Source: Ascochyta rabiei (taxonomy: Eukaryota; Ascomycota; Dothideomycetes; Pleosporales; Didymellaceae). Taken from it: 64,000 bases of DNA. Location of the stretch: assembly GCF_004011695.2 (NCBI RefSeq), contig NC_082406.1, forward strand, positions 1,488,001 through 1,552,000, written 5' to 3'. Positions 23,341 through 33,954 of the stretch are shown here, piece by piece. Positions within the stretch are counted from its first letter, which is position 1. Every line of letters begins with the position of its first letter. The notes under the pieces are model-generated. The model was not told where the DNA came from and made no database searches. It saw nothing but the letters and a program-made list of their open reading frames with translations. The position numbers were made by a program, and so were the translations under genes.

Positions 23341-23399
23341 GCCGTAGACTCTTGGAAAATGACAGTCAAACAGAAAACATCGGTGATCGAATCTACAGT

Positions 23400-24808
23400 A
23401 TGAGATCAATTTCAGTCTTTCTCGCCCTCGTGGCTTCTCTGACATCGGCGTCTGCATTTGCATTCGGCAATGACTTCATTCCGGTTGGTGCTTCCATTGA
23501 AGTCGCGCGATCAGATTCGCTTCTGCCCAGGAAGCCTAGACAGAAAGACAATTGGGGCAATGCCGTCGCACACGATCGCAAGAAGATCACCATTCGAGCG
23601 TCGAAGAACGAGACAGACGACATCAGTGATGATTTCCTCTGGGCGCTTAAGAAGGCCAACAACGGCGGACTTGTGCACTTGAAGAAGAATCACAAATATG
23701 TCATCGGCAAAAAGTTGGACCTTAGCTTCCTCAAAGACGTCTATGTCAACATCAACGGCGAGCTAAAGTATACCAACGACATCAAGTACTGGCAAGCCAA
23801 CAACTTCTACTACCCGTTCCAGAAGAGCATCACCTTTACAGTCTGGGGTGGCAAGTTTGTCTTCCGGTCTTCCTTCAGCCTACACAAAAGCTAACGACTA
23901 TTAGAGATGTCAAGATTTACTCTGACTCTGGCTCGGGCGTGATAAATGGTAACGGACAAGCCTGGTGGGATGGCTTCTCAGGCGCTGAAATTCTTGATCC
24001 AAACAACAAGTTCTACCGCCCGATCCTCTTCCTCACCGACAACGCAACCAACGTCGAGGTTTCAGGCCTTCACCTCAAAGACTCACCCTGCTGGACCACT
24101 TTCCTCGTTCGCACCAAGAACGTCGTCTTCGACAACATCTACATTGACGCCGTATCCACAAATGCCTCCTCACTCCCCAAGAACACCGATGGCTTCGACT
24201 CGCTCAACGTCGACGGCCTGACCGTAACAAACACCCGCGTCAACGTAGGCGACGACTGCTTCTCGCCCAAGCCCAACACCACCAACATCTTTGTCAAGAA
24301 CCTGTGGTGCAATGGCACGCACGGCGTATCCATGGGATCGATCGGCCAGTACCCCGGCGTCAAGGACTACATCAGCAATGCATGGATCGAGAACGTGACG
24401 CTGCTGAACGGACAGAACGGCGCGCGCCTCAAGGCCTGGGCAGGCCCGAATGTCGGGTACGGCTACATTGACAACATCACGTACAAGGACATCCACATTG
24501 AAAACACTGACGCGCCCGTTGTGCTGGACCAGTGCTACTTCAACATCAACGAGACGACGTGCGCGGCGTACCCGTCCAACGTCAATATTACAAACGTCAA
24601 CTTCATCAACATCTCTGGCTCGAGCAGCGGTAAGAACGGAAAGGTCGTCGCGGATTTGACATGCAGCCCCGGCGCTACGTGTGATGGTATTCACCTTGAG
24701 AACATCAACATTACGAGTCCTGCGGGTTCACCATCGCAGATCGTGTGCGAGAACATCAAGGGAGATATCGGTGTCGACTGTATCCCTGCGAGCGAGGCGG
24801 ATGACTAG
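23400..24808 (+). CDS. Secreted exo-polygalacturonase, GH28
   Basis: Exons 23400-23854 and 23905-24808, 452 aa; the 50-bp intron joins WGGK to DVKIYSDSGSG in phase. The first ~20 residues (MRSISVFLALVASLTSASAFA) are a signal peptide. The GH28 catalytic set is complete: NTD at 245-247, DD at 268-269, GTHG with His291, and RLK at 326-328 (the common RIK with Leu). The parallel beta-helix pattern of NVEVSGLHLKD and NIYIDAV repeats is clear. Several N-glycosylation sequons (NAT, NTT, NGT, NVT, NIT) support secretion. The sequence context around the active site and the length favour exo- over endo-polygalacturonase, releasing galacturonic acid from pectin chain ends; that choice is inference. Likely carbon-regulated, with a TATA box at 23333. 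Confidence 0.94.
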
Positions 24809-24908
24809 ATGTACACAGATGTACAGGTTGATATGTAGTAGAACGGATGAGTGGTATCAAATGCATTACTAAACGCTAAACTATACAAGATCATTTCCTT
24901 AACCGTAT

Positions 24909-26396
24909 CTACAGCCTCGCTTCTACATTGGCGTTTACATCTACCTGCTTCCCTTCCCTTCGCCCCTCTGTCTCTGTCTTGGGCTGCAGCGCCTTCTCAA
25001 AGATGGCCATGAACTTCTGCACATCCGCGAAAGTGTTGTACAGCGGTGCAGGTGCGACACGAATGATGCCGGGTTTCCTCTTATCGCAGATGACGCTGTT
25101 CTTCTCGAGTCCTGCGGCTACGTCCTCCATAAGGTCTTCTTGCAAGAGGACGCTGAGCTGGGCGCCGCGGAAGCGCGGGTCCGTTGGCGAGATGATTTGG
25201 AAGGGGAAATCGCCGTCTTTGATGTTTCGGGTGGCAATGGCGGAAAGCAAATGCTCTGCGTATGCGGTCAGGAGGAGGGACTTTGAGCGCAGCTTGGCCA
25301 TTTCGGTCTTGTTGAAGACGCTCAGGGAGCCGGATAGACATGCCAGGTCGACGATGGAAGGGTTAGAGCACTGGAAGCCCTGCGCGCCGGGTGTGGGCTT
25401 GAAGTTGTTGTCCATGAGGAAGCGAGACGACTTGTCGTGACCGTACCACCCTTTCAAACCAACGTTGTGCTCGTTGTTGCCGTGTTTCGCGTGCACAAAG
25501 GCGCCTGCTACTGAGCCGGCACCGGCATTCATGTACTTGTAGGTGCACCAACATGCGAAATCAACGTCCCACTCGTGCAGCTTCAATTCAACGTTTCCAG
25601 CAGCGTGCGCAAGATCCCAGCCGATGGTAAGGCCGTGCTTGTGCGCGTGAGCGGTGATGGTGGGGATGTCGAGGAGCTGGCCGGAGTAGTACTGGATTCC
25701 AGGAAGCATGACTAAGGCGATCTCGTCTGCGTTGTCGGTGATGAGCTTGCAGATGTGCTCAGTGGTCATCAGGTAGCCCTCATCCGGCTCCACGGTCAAC
25801 ATGGACTTCTTGGGGTCGAGACCGTGCCATTCGATTTGCGATTCGATTGCATACCAGTCGCTGGGAAACGGCCGCCATTCGCACATGATCTTGTGCTTCT
25901 TCTCCGTGGGTTTGTAAAACGCGGCCATCATCAGGTGAAGGTTGATGGTTAGGGTGTTCATGGCGACGATCTCCGCAGGGGATGCGCCGACGATATCGGC
26001 CATCTGTTGTGAGCATTGTGCAGCAAGATCTTGGTAGGGTGGCAATGGCGAGTCCTCGAAGTTTGTGAAGTGACCACCAACAGCAATGGACCCCCAGGTC
26101 TTGAGGTATGTGTTCAGATATTCGCCAACGGCCTTAGGCTGAAGACCGAGCGAGTTGCCGCAGAAGTAAATACCCTCATCATCCGCACTGGTAGCTTTCG
26201 CTGCAGTCTTCGCATCATCCTTGAGCTGTTTCCGCGCGAGCTGGGCCTTTGTGGGAACAACGAACTCATCTCGGAAGGTCTTCAGAATATCACTGCTGCT
26301 ATCGAGAGACTGTGCGAACTCGAGCGAGTCGGCGTTAGCTGGCCATTCCGGCTTCTGGCCTTGTCGGAGCTGATTGATAGCGGAAGTTGCGTCCAT
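24909..26396 (-). CDS. BNA5: Kynureninase
   Basis: Single exon, 495 aa from the ATG at 26396; an in-frame extension to 26513 covers a TATA-rich leader and is rejected as coding. Family motifs: GIYFCGNSLGLQPKAV, NTLTINLHLMMAAFY, and the PLP lysine Lys287 in WCTYKYMNAGAGSVAGAFVH. GWDLAHAAGN contains the Asp that binds the pyridine nitrogen. The C-terminal RGAQLSVL and KPGIIRVAPAPLYN are also typical. The enzyme cleaves kynurenine or 3-hydroxykynurenine to anthranilate or 3-hydroxyanthranilate plus alanine, on the route from tryptophan to NAD. It is divergent from indoleamine 2,3-dioxygenase, the first step of the same pathway, over 423 bp. Confidence 0.96.
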   Translation of the reverse strand: MDATSAINQLRQGQKPEWPANADSLEFAQSLDSSSDILKTFRDEFVVPTKAQLARKQLKDDAKTAAKATSADDEGIYFCGNSLGLQPKAVGEYLNTYLKTWGSIAVGGHFTNFEDSPLPPYQDLAAQCSQQMADIVGASPAEIVAMNTLTINLHLMMAAFYKPTEKKHKIMCEWRPFPSDWYAIESQIEWHGLDPKKSMLTVEPDEGYLMTTEHICKLITDNADEIALVMLPGIQYYSGQLLDIPTITAHAHKHGLTIGWDLAHAAGNVELKLHEWDVDFACWCTYKYMNAGAGSVAGAFVHAKHGNNEHNVGLKGWYGHDKSSRFLMDNNFKPTPGAQGFQCSNPSIVDLACLSGSLSVFNKTEMAKLRSKSLLLTAYAEHLLSAIATRNIKDGDFPFQIISPTDPRFRGAQLSVLLQEDLMEDVAAGLEKNSVICDKRKPGIIRVAPAPLYNTFADVQKFMAIFEKALQPKTETEGRREGKQVDVNANVEARL

Positions 26397-26819
26397 CTTG
26401 ATTCCGTACTTGAAGCTGATATGGGTCGCGCGGTGCCGGAAGAGTAATGTGGTATCTGAATGAGCAGACGGTGGAATGATACATTGCCGGTATATATACA
26501 TTACGTCTCGCAAAATCTATGGCGTTGCTTCCGATGACTGCTTCCGATGTCGAACGTCACCATTGCTAAGGTTCGTCAAGCACCTTCCGCTTTCGGAGAG
26601 GATCCGTCGCGCATTCCGTGGAGCTTCCGTTCCGATGTTCCGACGCTGCACCAACGTACCAACGTTAAGCCTTCACTATGCCGTGATCATGAGATTCTTG
26701 GATGGTAACAGTAAAGTGGATCCTGTTTTTCACATCATAAAGCGGTGTCAGACACCGTGAGTATCGATGCATTCTCCCAAAAGCCAATTCAGCATTTCAT
26801 TTTTCACACATCACTCACC
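26397..26819. promoter_or_regulatory. Bidirectional promoter of kynureninase and IDO
   Basis: 423 bp between two divergent pathway genes. It contains a TATATATA element at 26491-26498 serving kynureninase (95 bp upstream of its ATG). Three direct copies of TTCCGATG lie at 26529-26536, 26542-26549 and 26630-26637. Several other CCG/CGG half-sites (TTCCGC, TTCGGA, TTCCGT) of the type bound by Zn2Cys6 proteins occur in the same 110 bp. Confidence 0.6.
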
Positions 26820-28131
26820 ATGAGCCCTCACAAAGTCGAAACTCTTCCCTCTGCGGCTGCCCTACCATCATACGGCATTTCCAAAAATGGTTTTTTACCC
26901 GCGAAAGCACCGCTGACCTGTCTACCAAACGCCTATTACCAGCCATGGGAAGCTATCATCGAAGTGCTGCCGACCCTTATCGAGACACAACAAATCCGCC
27001 AACGAGTAGACGAACTGGCTCTCCTGGACACAACACATCTCCAGACCGAAGCAGAATGGCAAAGAGCATACTCGATACTGGCAGTCATTGCGCAAGGTTA
27101 CATCTGGCAAGGACCAGAGCCCTCAGAGGTAGGTTAGCGGCAGCTATTTCATCATGGTTACCATTTGCTGACAAGGGCACTAGCACTTACCCTCTGCCAT
27201 CTCCGTTCCCTTCTTGAAGGCAGCTGAGCGTCTCGAGGTGCATCCGGTAGCGACCTATGCAGCATTGAACCTCTGGAACTGGAGGCCTCTTGAGAAGGGT
27301 GCCAACCTTACGCAGCCGGACAACTTGGTCGCGCTCCACACCGCCACAGGATCCGATGACGAGTCGTGGTTCCTCATCATATCAAATGCCATGGAGGCTA
27401 GGGCAGGGCCTTTACTACACATCATGCTGGCCGCTATGGAGGCTGTCGACCATGATGATGTTCAAGCGATAGTCTCTGGACTGAGGTATTTCACGGAGAG
27501 CATGAAGGATATCGGCAGACTACTCGAGCGCATGGACGAGCGTTGCAACCCGCAGAAGTTCTACTACACCATTCGGCCGCTGTTAGCGGGTAGTATGAAC
27601 ATGGAGGCAGCTGGCCTGCCGAACGGTGTCTTCTACGATGAAGGTAATGGCAAGGGACAATGGAGGAAATACCGCGGCGGTAGCAACGGGCAAAGCTCGC
27701 TTCTGCAGTTCTTCGATGCTGCACTTTCAGTCAACCATTCCCGATGTGGTAACTTCCACGCGGAGATGCGCGAATACATGCCCGGTCCACACAAGAGGTT
27801 CCTGGACGACGTTGAGTCTATCGCAAACATCCGCAGTTACGTTGACTCGCACCAAGACAACGCCGAACTTCTGGAAGCTTACAATGAGGCTGTTGCAGCC
27901 TTGAGCCGCTTCCGAGACATCCATATCGCTCTCGTTACGAGGTACATCATCATTCCTGCTCGTCAAGGAAGACCAGCACACTTTGCGAGCCGCAAGGACA
28001 TCGCGTCGATGACTACCAAGATGGCGTCAGAGAAGCCATCAACGCAGGAGTTGGTGGGCACTGGCGGGACCAAGCTCATCCCGTTCCTGCGTACGTCAAG
28101 GGACGAAACAAACGAGGCTACTGTCTCGTGA
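26820..28131 (+). CDS. BNA2: Indoleamine 2,3-dioxygenase (BNA2-type)
   Basis: Exons 26820-27128 and 27184-28131, 418 aa; the 55-bp intron is phase 0 and joins GPEPSE to HLPSAISVPFLKAAERL. IDO features: GYIWQGPEPSE, LHTATGSDDESWF, YRGGSNGQSSLLQFFD (residues about 267-282) and MREYMPGPHKRFL, in which His306 is the proximal haem ligand. The enzyme opens the indole ring of tryptophan to N-formylkynurenine. Position next to kynureninase, in a shared promoter arrangement, supports a role in the kynurenine route to NAD. No targeting signal is seen; cytoplasmic. Confidence 0.95.
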
Positions 28132-28267
28132 TTGAACAACAAAGTAGTCCGTCCTAACCTGGGGTTATTCTTCCATGCACAGATGTCGGTGCTGACTTTG
28201 GCACTCATTTCTTTATTTAATGGCGTTGTTGATCATTGCATAGCGAAGGGCGTTTTTTTGGACCGGC

Positions 28268-30538
28268 TCAGAGGAAGCCTCCGCCACTTTGCTGGTCGTA
28301 CATTGGGAAAAGTGGGATGTCGGCGATGGACCCCCCATCAAATGTATGCGTCCCAGGTTGCAAGAACCCTTGCAAGCCCTGATCGTTCTCGTTCATCCAT
28401 GGCATTGAGAAGAAGTCCGCATCATAGATAGTCCAGTCAGAAGGAGCGGCAGTGACAGTGTTGTCCTGCTCAAGGACAGAGGAGGCAGAAGACTGCACTG
28501 TAGAATGGCGGCGACGATAGACAACATCCGACCGAGGTGTGTTCGTAGCTGGAGGCAGTAATCCGAATAACTGTGAAGAAGCCTGTTTCTGTTGCGAACG
28601 CAAATGCTGCTCTCTCTCCCTGATGTGAGCTGTGGTCGTCTGAAGCAAAGATTGTACAGTAAGGGAGTACTGTCGAGCGTGTGGGTCGACTTTGCCAAAG
28701 TAGTCTAGACATCGGATTGAAGTGTGGCAGTCGTCTTTGAAGGTGAGCCCTGAGTGACCAAGCACACCAACTGCCAGCACAAGTGAGGTAGTGAAGAGCC
28801 ACGATCTATCTTGATTAGTCGTGCAACCTGGCATATCAAATTTTAACTTACACAATAAGTGGCATCCTGCGAGGCATTTTGCCAGCATGAATAACTGTTT
28901 GCAGTGTATCTACAAAAGATGAAGCGGCGTCGAGTGCGGCGTCAGCATACTTCCGCTTCTCTTCATGCTCGACTTGTGTTCCGCCACCCTTCAGAGAAGC
29001 GCCCATGTACTCGTACAGCTCATAGATCAGGAAAGGTCTGGTTAGCAGCATGATGCCATAATAATATGAGCACAGCGTAGAGCAAGCGCCAACAACTGCA
29101 TTTGGTGAGGAACTGCTTAAGTTCGCCCGGCTGGTAGTTTCGTGCAAGGCCTCAAGCCATGTTGATGCCCAAGCCTTGAGTTGGCGAGAGACATAGTTGG
29201 CGATACGCAGTGAGATTCGTTTGCGAGAATATACCTCAACAACCACGCGTTCGATGATCATGAAGATCTGTACGCTTGCGTCCAGTGCCTGTGCTTCCAT
29301 GTCTTCGCTTACTTCGGTGACACTATACTTGACCGTACAGTCTACATCCGAAGTTGATGGCGGTCGGCCCAGCAAATTACTGATAAGTTGATCGACAACG
29401 CGAACACTTTTCCATATGCGGTCCCTTACAACCTTGATCGAGTCTCCAAAAGAAGCATTGACTTCAGTGCGATGTAGGCCAATCGCGTAAGCAGTACGAG
29501 CGGCCAAAGCTGGAAGCCGTCAGCATCGTCATGAATCGTTGATCGTCAGGTAACTCACAAAAGTAAAGGTAGGCGCCATTAGGCTGGAACGCCCGAAGCA
29601 TGTAGATGGCCACAAGCGCAAACCCCTGAACGGTTGAGACATTCATGCTGTTGACCAGATTTTTCAGCAGTATATCTCGGGCATGTGTAAACCAGGCCTC
29701 TGCTTTGATGCACTGATTTTCTTGCCCACCAATGGCAAGCACAAGGTAAAAGACTGCGGCGGCCGATTCGTTAGGTTGTGCAATGGAGCCCGTAGCCCAC
29801 GAGCTCATCTCAATCACAAGCTCATTGTGCTCGAAAAGATCTACCAGGCCACTGACAGCTACAGTGTACTGCTGTACAAGTGGCCGCACTTCGTGCAGAG
29901 ACACCGATAAAGATTGTTGTTGATCGGCTGGTCCTGGACGAGCGGCTTCAATGATCGAATCGCGAGAAGATTGTGCAGGCAAAGCATCCGCATCGACCGC
30001 GGACGCGATCAGATGTCTGACAGTCTGCAGGAAAGACAGTGGCGCGCAATCGCCTACAAATATCACTTTGCCTTGTGCATCACGTAGAATGCGGCCTTCC
30101 AAAGGTACAGCTGTATCTTCCGAGTGTTCATCTCTGCTGACGGTGGGTGAGAGCGATACCCCGATCGGCGCGGCGCCCTCGTGACTTCTACGACGGGGCG
30201 TCGAATATGCGGTTCTGTGTCCTTCGCTTTGACTAGTCAGCATCAACGTTACCAGCATGCTGTCGTTGTCCGAGAAGACCCTTGGCTATGACAGCTAGTT
30301 TCACCATGACTCACGTGTGCGAAGGCGTGGGGCCATTCGGTGTACCCCCAGCAGACCGTGCGCCACGTACTTTTGGGGCTGTAAATGTGCATGTGTCTGC
30401 GCGGCCCTTGCGTTGGCAATATGCGCATGGCTGTTCACCATCACATTTGACTTTCCGCTTCTTACAAAGGTCACATGCCGCTGTGACTCGATCGACTCGA
30501 CGCCGCTTCTCTGGCGGTTCTGTGTGATCAGGAGTCAT
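28268..30538 (-). CDS. Zn2Cys6 transcription factor, putative regulator of the kynurenine genes
   Basis: Four exons: 30538-30371, 30285-29559, 29509-28852 and 28805-28268, 696 aa. The binuclear cluster is Cys22-x2-Cys25-x6-Cys32-x5-Cys38-x2-Cys41-x8-Cys50, next to a basic stretch EKRRRVDR. The 85-bp first intron uses GTACGT right after the cluster (TFTAPK) and is phase 0. The middle homology (fungal_trans) region includes AYLYFSLAARTAYAIGLHR across the second junction and RIWKSVRVVDQLISNLLGRPPS. The C-terminus is Gln/Ser-rich with an acidic aromatic patch (DWTIYDADFFSMPW) that looks like an activation domain. It is convergent to IDO with 136 bp between stops. That it controls IDO and kynureninase is inference from position. 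Confidence 0.9.
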
Positions 30539-31459
30539 CTGCAGCGCTGATGGATCCGATACCTAATCCCTCAATTATTTCTGCGTAGGATTGGGTCTTT
30601 GATTCAGCTGAGAGGGTAGCTATCGCTGTATGTTCGTCAAGTGCTGCCAAGATCACGTCAGTCTACATCGATGAATCGCCATGTCAAAATGGTCACTGTA
30701 CCTTTGGTATCGTGTAACGTAAGGGCAACCCCAGATGCGGATGTTGTTGTCGGAAGGAAGTCATTTCAAGCGCTGAAGTTCCGAGACGGGCCAGCTTGGC
30801 ATTTCTCTCGGACCGCTAGAAAAAGCCGGATATCGGCGCGCAAATCATTGAAGCAGCATTACCTAAGCATTGTAAGTTGCAAGTAGACAGTGCACTTCCA
30901 GATGTTTGCATTATGTTAGAAAATCGCTTAGGATTTGCTGTGCAGCTGCAGATTGACTTCTATCATCTGTTCTGTCTGCAACGCAAGAGCAGGTCTCCGC
31001 TGTCGGAAGGCACGGCGCCAATACCAATGATGTGGAGACTTGCGCTTAGCGGTGAGGATCGAGTTTGACCGGTGGTTTCCGAGAGTTGATTTGCCGAGGG
31101 TGCAACTGAGGTGCTGGAACTTTCACTCGAGCACTTGCTGTTATCGATAGAAATATCATACTTTCCGCATCCGGTAGGTTGGATCCGGGGTTTGTGCTCC
31201 GCTGTCAAGTCACCTGCTCCGCCGCAATGGATGAGGAATTACAATTTACCCTATATAGCAAGTTCACCGTGCGTAAACCCTAGTCATATGTCCATCTGTC
31301 AACCACTGACGAGCTCTTCGAGGGTTGGAACATAACGGTAAGCATGCAAGGTCGCTACAAGATGTTACGCACGAATAAGGTGGTACTGATGCGGCGTTTG
31401 AATTTGGGGTATCGTTGTGTTCTATCTCAGAATCATAAGGTTGTAAAAACGCTGCAAGT
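30539..31459. other. Intergenic, no gene supported
   Basis: 921 bp between the Zn2Cys6 gene start and the CWC25 stop. Probably promoter of the regulator and 3' UTR of CWC25. No motif assigned. Confidence 0.5.
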
Positions 31460-32608
31460 TCAGGCGTCGACCTCCGCCCTGAGTCTTCCCCTCGCAATTG
31501 CATCACCCAGACCCACGTTCGAAGAGCCACCCATGCTGACATTGAAGCGTCTGCCGCCGTTCAGGTTTGCCTGTACACGCTCCTCCTCTTCAGCATCCTT
31601 CTTTGCTTGCTCACGAACACGTTCGGCGCGCTGTTCTTCTGTAGACGAGGCATCTGCTTGCATCTTTGCGAGACGCTCAGCGGCACTTTCCTTCGGTTGC
31701 TCTTGGACAGCAGCTGGTGGTGAACGAGCCCTTCGCGGGCGGTCCTGGTTGGAGCTGTGACGGGACTTATCGAAAGGCCTTCCAGGCGGCGTGCGAGAAC
31801 GGTTGCGCTGATCGTTGCGGTCGTCGCGCTCCTCTCTTCTGCGTGGCGATCTCGACCGCCTGCGATTGTCGTCTCGACGGCTCCTGCGGTATGGGGAACG
31901 TGATCGTGAGCGAGATTTTGATCGTCGTCGATGACCGTCTCGGTCGTCTCTGCTGTCCCGATCTCGCCGGCTGTGCTTTCGATCTCTCCTATCTCGATCG
32001 TCGCGATCTCTTGAGCGCGAGCGAGAACGGTCACGGCGGCTGCGGTGGTGTCTGCTGCGATCTCCATCGCGATCCCGGTGCTTGCTGTCGCGCGCCTTCT
32101 CCTTCGACCGCTTCTCCTCATATTTGGCTTGCTTTTGCGCGTCCTTCATGGCCTTCAGTTGCATCTCCATCTTCTGCTTCTGGATCATAAGGAGTGGGTC
32201 CTCGAGGACCTTTTTCTGTGTGTCGCGTGCCGAGTTTGCGTTTGCGTTTCCAAGTGCATCGATGCCGACCGCGGCGCCTTTCTGCAAGTCCTGTGTGTCG
32301 TTCGACTTGAGCAGCTGGTCGATTCTGCGCTTGCCGAGCAAGTAGCCCTCGCGCTCTTCGGTGACACCTGTGCCGTCGCCCCCAGGCCCAGAGTACATCC
32401 AATCCACGCGCTTTGTGACAGTCCTGCCGCCAGCGGCTTCTTGAAGCTTCTGCAGCTCTTCAAGTGCGCGCTCCTCCTCGCGCTCTTTGCGCAGCTTCTC
32501 GATTTGCTTGCGTTCCTCAAGCGCCGACTTCTCTTCTTTCCATACTCGCTCCTGGTTCTTGCGCAGGTGGGGATGCCAGGACTTCTTCAAGTTGAGGTCG
32601 CCACCCAT
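31460..32608 (-). CDS. CWC25: Pre-mRNA-splicing factor CWC25
   Basis: Single exon, 382 aa. The N-terminus MGGDLNLKKSWHPHLRKNQE is the CIR_N domain that defines Cwc25; VDWMYSGPGG and GYLLGKRRIDQLL follow and are family-specific. The middle and C-terminal half are an Arg/Ser/Asp-rich low-complexity region (RDRSRSRSRD type), then a conserved-looking end NVSMGGSSNVGLGDAIARGRL. Cwc25 joins the activated spliceosome after Prp2 action and promotes the first catalytic step. It is divergent from ESF2 across 371 bp. Confidence 0.94.
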   Translation of the reverse strand: MGGDLNLKKSWHPHLRKNQERVWKEEKSALEERKQIEKLRKEREEERALEELQKLQEAAGGRTVTKRVDWMYSGPGGDGTGVTEEREGYLLGKRRIDQLLKSNDTQDLQKGAAVGIDALGNANANSARDTQKKVLEDPLLMIQKQKMEMQLKAMKDAQKQAKYEEKRSKEKARDSKHRDRDGDRSRHHRSRRDRSRSRSRDRDDRDRRDRKHSRRDRDSRDDRDGHRRRSKSRSRSRSPYRRSRRDDNRRRSRSPRRREERDDRNDQRNRSRTPPGRPFDKSRHSSNQDRPRRARSPPAAVQEQPKESAAERLAKMQADASSTEEQRAERVREQAKKDAEEEERVQANLNGGRRFNVSMGGSSNVGLGDAIARGRLRAEVDA

Positions 32609-32979
32609 GGCTGCGGCCTAATCTTTGACGGTATAGGAGATTGGCGTGTGGTTTCTAGGACCGGACGATAGGAGGATTGTGCTTCGGTGTATTTCGGGCT
32701 CGGACTATGCGAAGCCTCGTTTGACGGGTGGTGCTAAGGCGCGAAGGTGTTGTGGTGTGGTGGGTTGTGAGGATAAGAAGGGAAGGCTGGTTCCAAGGTC
32801 GACTATAGTACGAATAGGCCCCAGTTGCGCCACGCACTAAAACGGCCCCACTGAAACTTTTGGCTTTCACGAGACAGCAGCGGAAGGAGCAGATGACATA
32901 CTCCACACAACAGACCTCTGAGCATAGCACTCCAGGCGCAGATCCACAAGGCCAAGTCGGGGTCCCGCATTCCCACACC
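32609..32979. promoter_or_regulatory. Shared upstream region of CWC25 and ESF2
   Basis: 371 bp between divergent starts. An open frame continues upstream of the ESF2 ATG to 32860, without family similarity. No defined element. Confidence 0.4.
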
Positions 32980-33954
32980 ATGTCAGCACGCAAGCGCAAC
33001 GAATGGCTCGACGCCGAAGAAAGCGACGACGATGAGCGAGGCTACGAGTCCGTGGAGGAAAGCAGAGCGCACACCCTGCCCTCAGCCAAACGACAAAAGA
33101 TAAACCACTCGTCCGAAGACGAAGACGAAGACGAAGATGCCGACTTCAACTCAGAGGACGTGGCAGAAGCAGATGACGACAATGAGGATCCCCTTTCCAG
33201 CAAAAACGCCGAACTCGCACGTCTCGAGGAGCTCGCCGCAGGCCTGCCCCAAGACCTGAAGCTACAGACCGACAAGCTCGGCGGGAAACCCATCGATCTC
33301 AAAACACCCAAAAAGGACAAATCCGGCGTACTCTACGTCTCCCGCGTCCCGCCCTTCATGAAGCCCACGGTCCTGCGCTCCCTCCTCACTCCCTACGGCG
33401 CCGTCGGCCGCATCTTCCTCACGCCAGAAGACACAACGTCGCGCCAGCAGCGCATGCGCGGCGGCGGCACACGGCGCAAGCTGTTCCTCGACGGCTGGGT
33501 TGAGTTCCTGCACAAAAAGGACGCCAAGTTTGTCGCCGAGAATCTGAATGCGCAGACAATGGGCGGCAAGAAGCGCGGGAGGTGGCACGACGAGGTCTGG
33601 AACGTCAAGTACCTGACGGGCGTCAAGTGGGCCCATCTCGTCGAGCAGATCCAGAACGAGAACGCAGAGCGCGCGGCGAGACTGCGGTTCGAGATTCAGC
33701 AGAGCAAGAAGGAGAACAAGCGCTTCCTGGAGAACGTGGAGAGGGGGAAGAAGGAGAGCGGTATCGAAGCGACGAGGAAGAGGAGAGGCGACGACGCGGA
33801 TACGCAAGTGGCGCACACAAGCGGGACGACCGAGAGCAAGCCGAAGAAGGGGAAGAGGAGGCTGGAATTCACGCAGCACGCGGCGACGAGCAAGAGCGAC
33901 AAGAAGCCTGAGCCGGGCCAAGATGTGCACAGAGTGCTTAGCAAGATCTTCTGA
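32980..33954 (+). CDS. ESF2: Pre-rRNA-processing protein ESF2 (ABT1 family)
   Basis: Single exon, 324 aa. The acidic N-terminal third (runs of Asp/Glu and Ser around residues 10-75) is followed by an RRM: GVLYVSRVPPFMKPTVLRSLL, YGAVGRIFLTPED, then LDGWVEFLHKKDAKFVAENLN. The block WHDEVWNVKYLTGVKWAHLVEQI is the ABT1/ESF2 hallmark. A basic C-terminal tail follows. The protein acts in the nucleolus in 18S rRNA maturation, binding the SSU processome and stimulating Dbp8. The start at 32980 (MSARKRNEWLDAEESDDD) is chosen over the upstream in-frame extension on composition. Confidence 0.93.
   Translation: MSARKRNEWLDAEESDDDERGYESVEESRAHTLPSAKRQKINHSSEDEDEDEDADFNSEDVAEADDDNEDPLSSKNAELARLEELAAGLPQDLKLQTDKLGGKPIDLKTPKKDKSGVLYVSRVPPFMKPTVLRSLLTPYGAVGRIFLTPEDTTSRQQRMRGGGTRRKLFLDGWVEFLHKKDAKFVAENLNAQTMGGKKRGRWHDEVWNVKYLTGVKWAHLVEQIQNENAERAARLRFEIQQSKKENKRFLENVERGKKESGIEATRKRRGDDADTQVAHTSGTTESKPKKGKRRLEFTQHAATSKSDKKPEPGQDVHRVLSKIF

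Larger units (their letters stand above)
20605..23399. other. Gene-poor region, possible decayed repeat
   Basis: 2.8 kb, the largest gene-free stretch here. About 21550-22420 is richer in stop codons and TA-containing words in all frames than the surroundings, as in decayed or RIP-mutated repeats, but I cannot identify an element or terminal repeats. A minus-strand open frame at 21044-21472 has mildly protein-like composition without a known domain. The right end serves as promoter of the polygalacturonase and contains a 16-bp palindrome at 22957. Confidence 0.4.

Noticed and set aside
26397..26513. N-terminal extension of kynureninase by 39 codons
   Set aside because: The extension covers the TATATATA element and has no family similarity; MDATSAINQLRQG at 26396 is the natural start.
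30281..30314. Alternative 34-bp first intron in the Zn2Cys6 gene (donor GTGAGT at 30314)
   Set aside because: Shorter than any other intron here. The GTACGT donor at 30370 gives an 85-bp phase-0 intron that ends exon 1 cleanly after the zinc cluster.
31666..32671. Plus-strand frames across CWC25
   Set aside because: Antisense to the Arg/Ser-rich region of CWC25; no domain.
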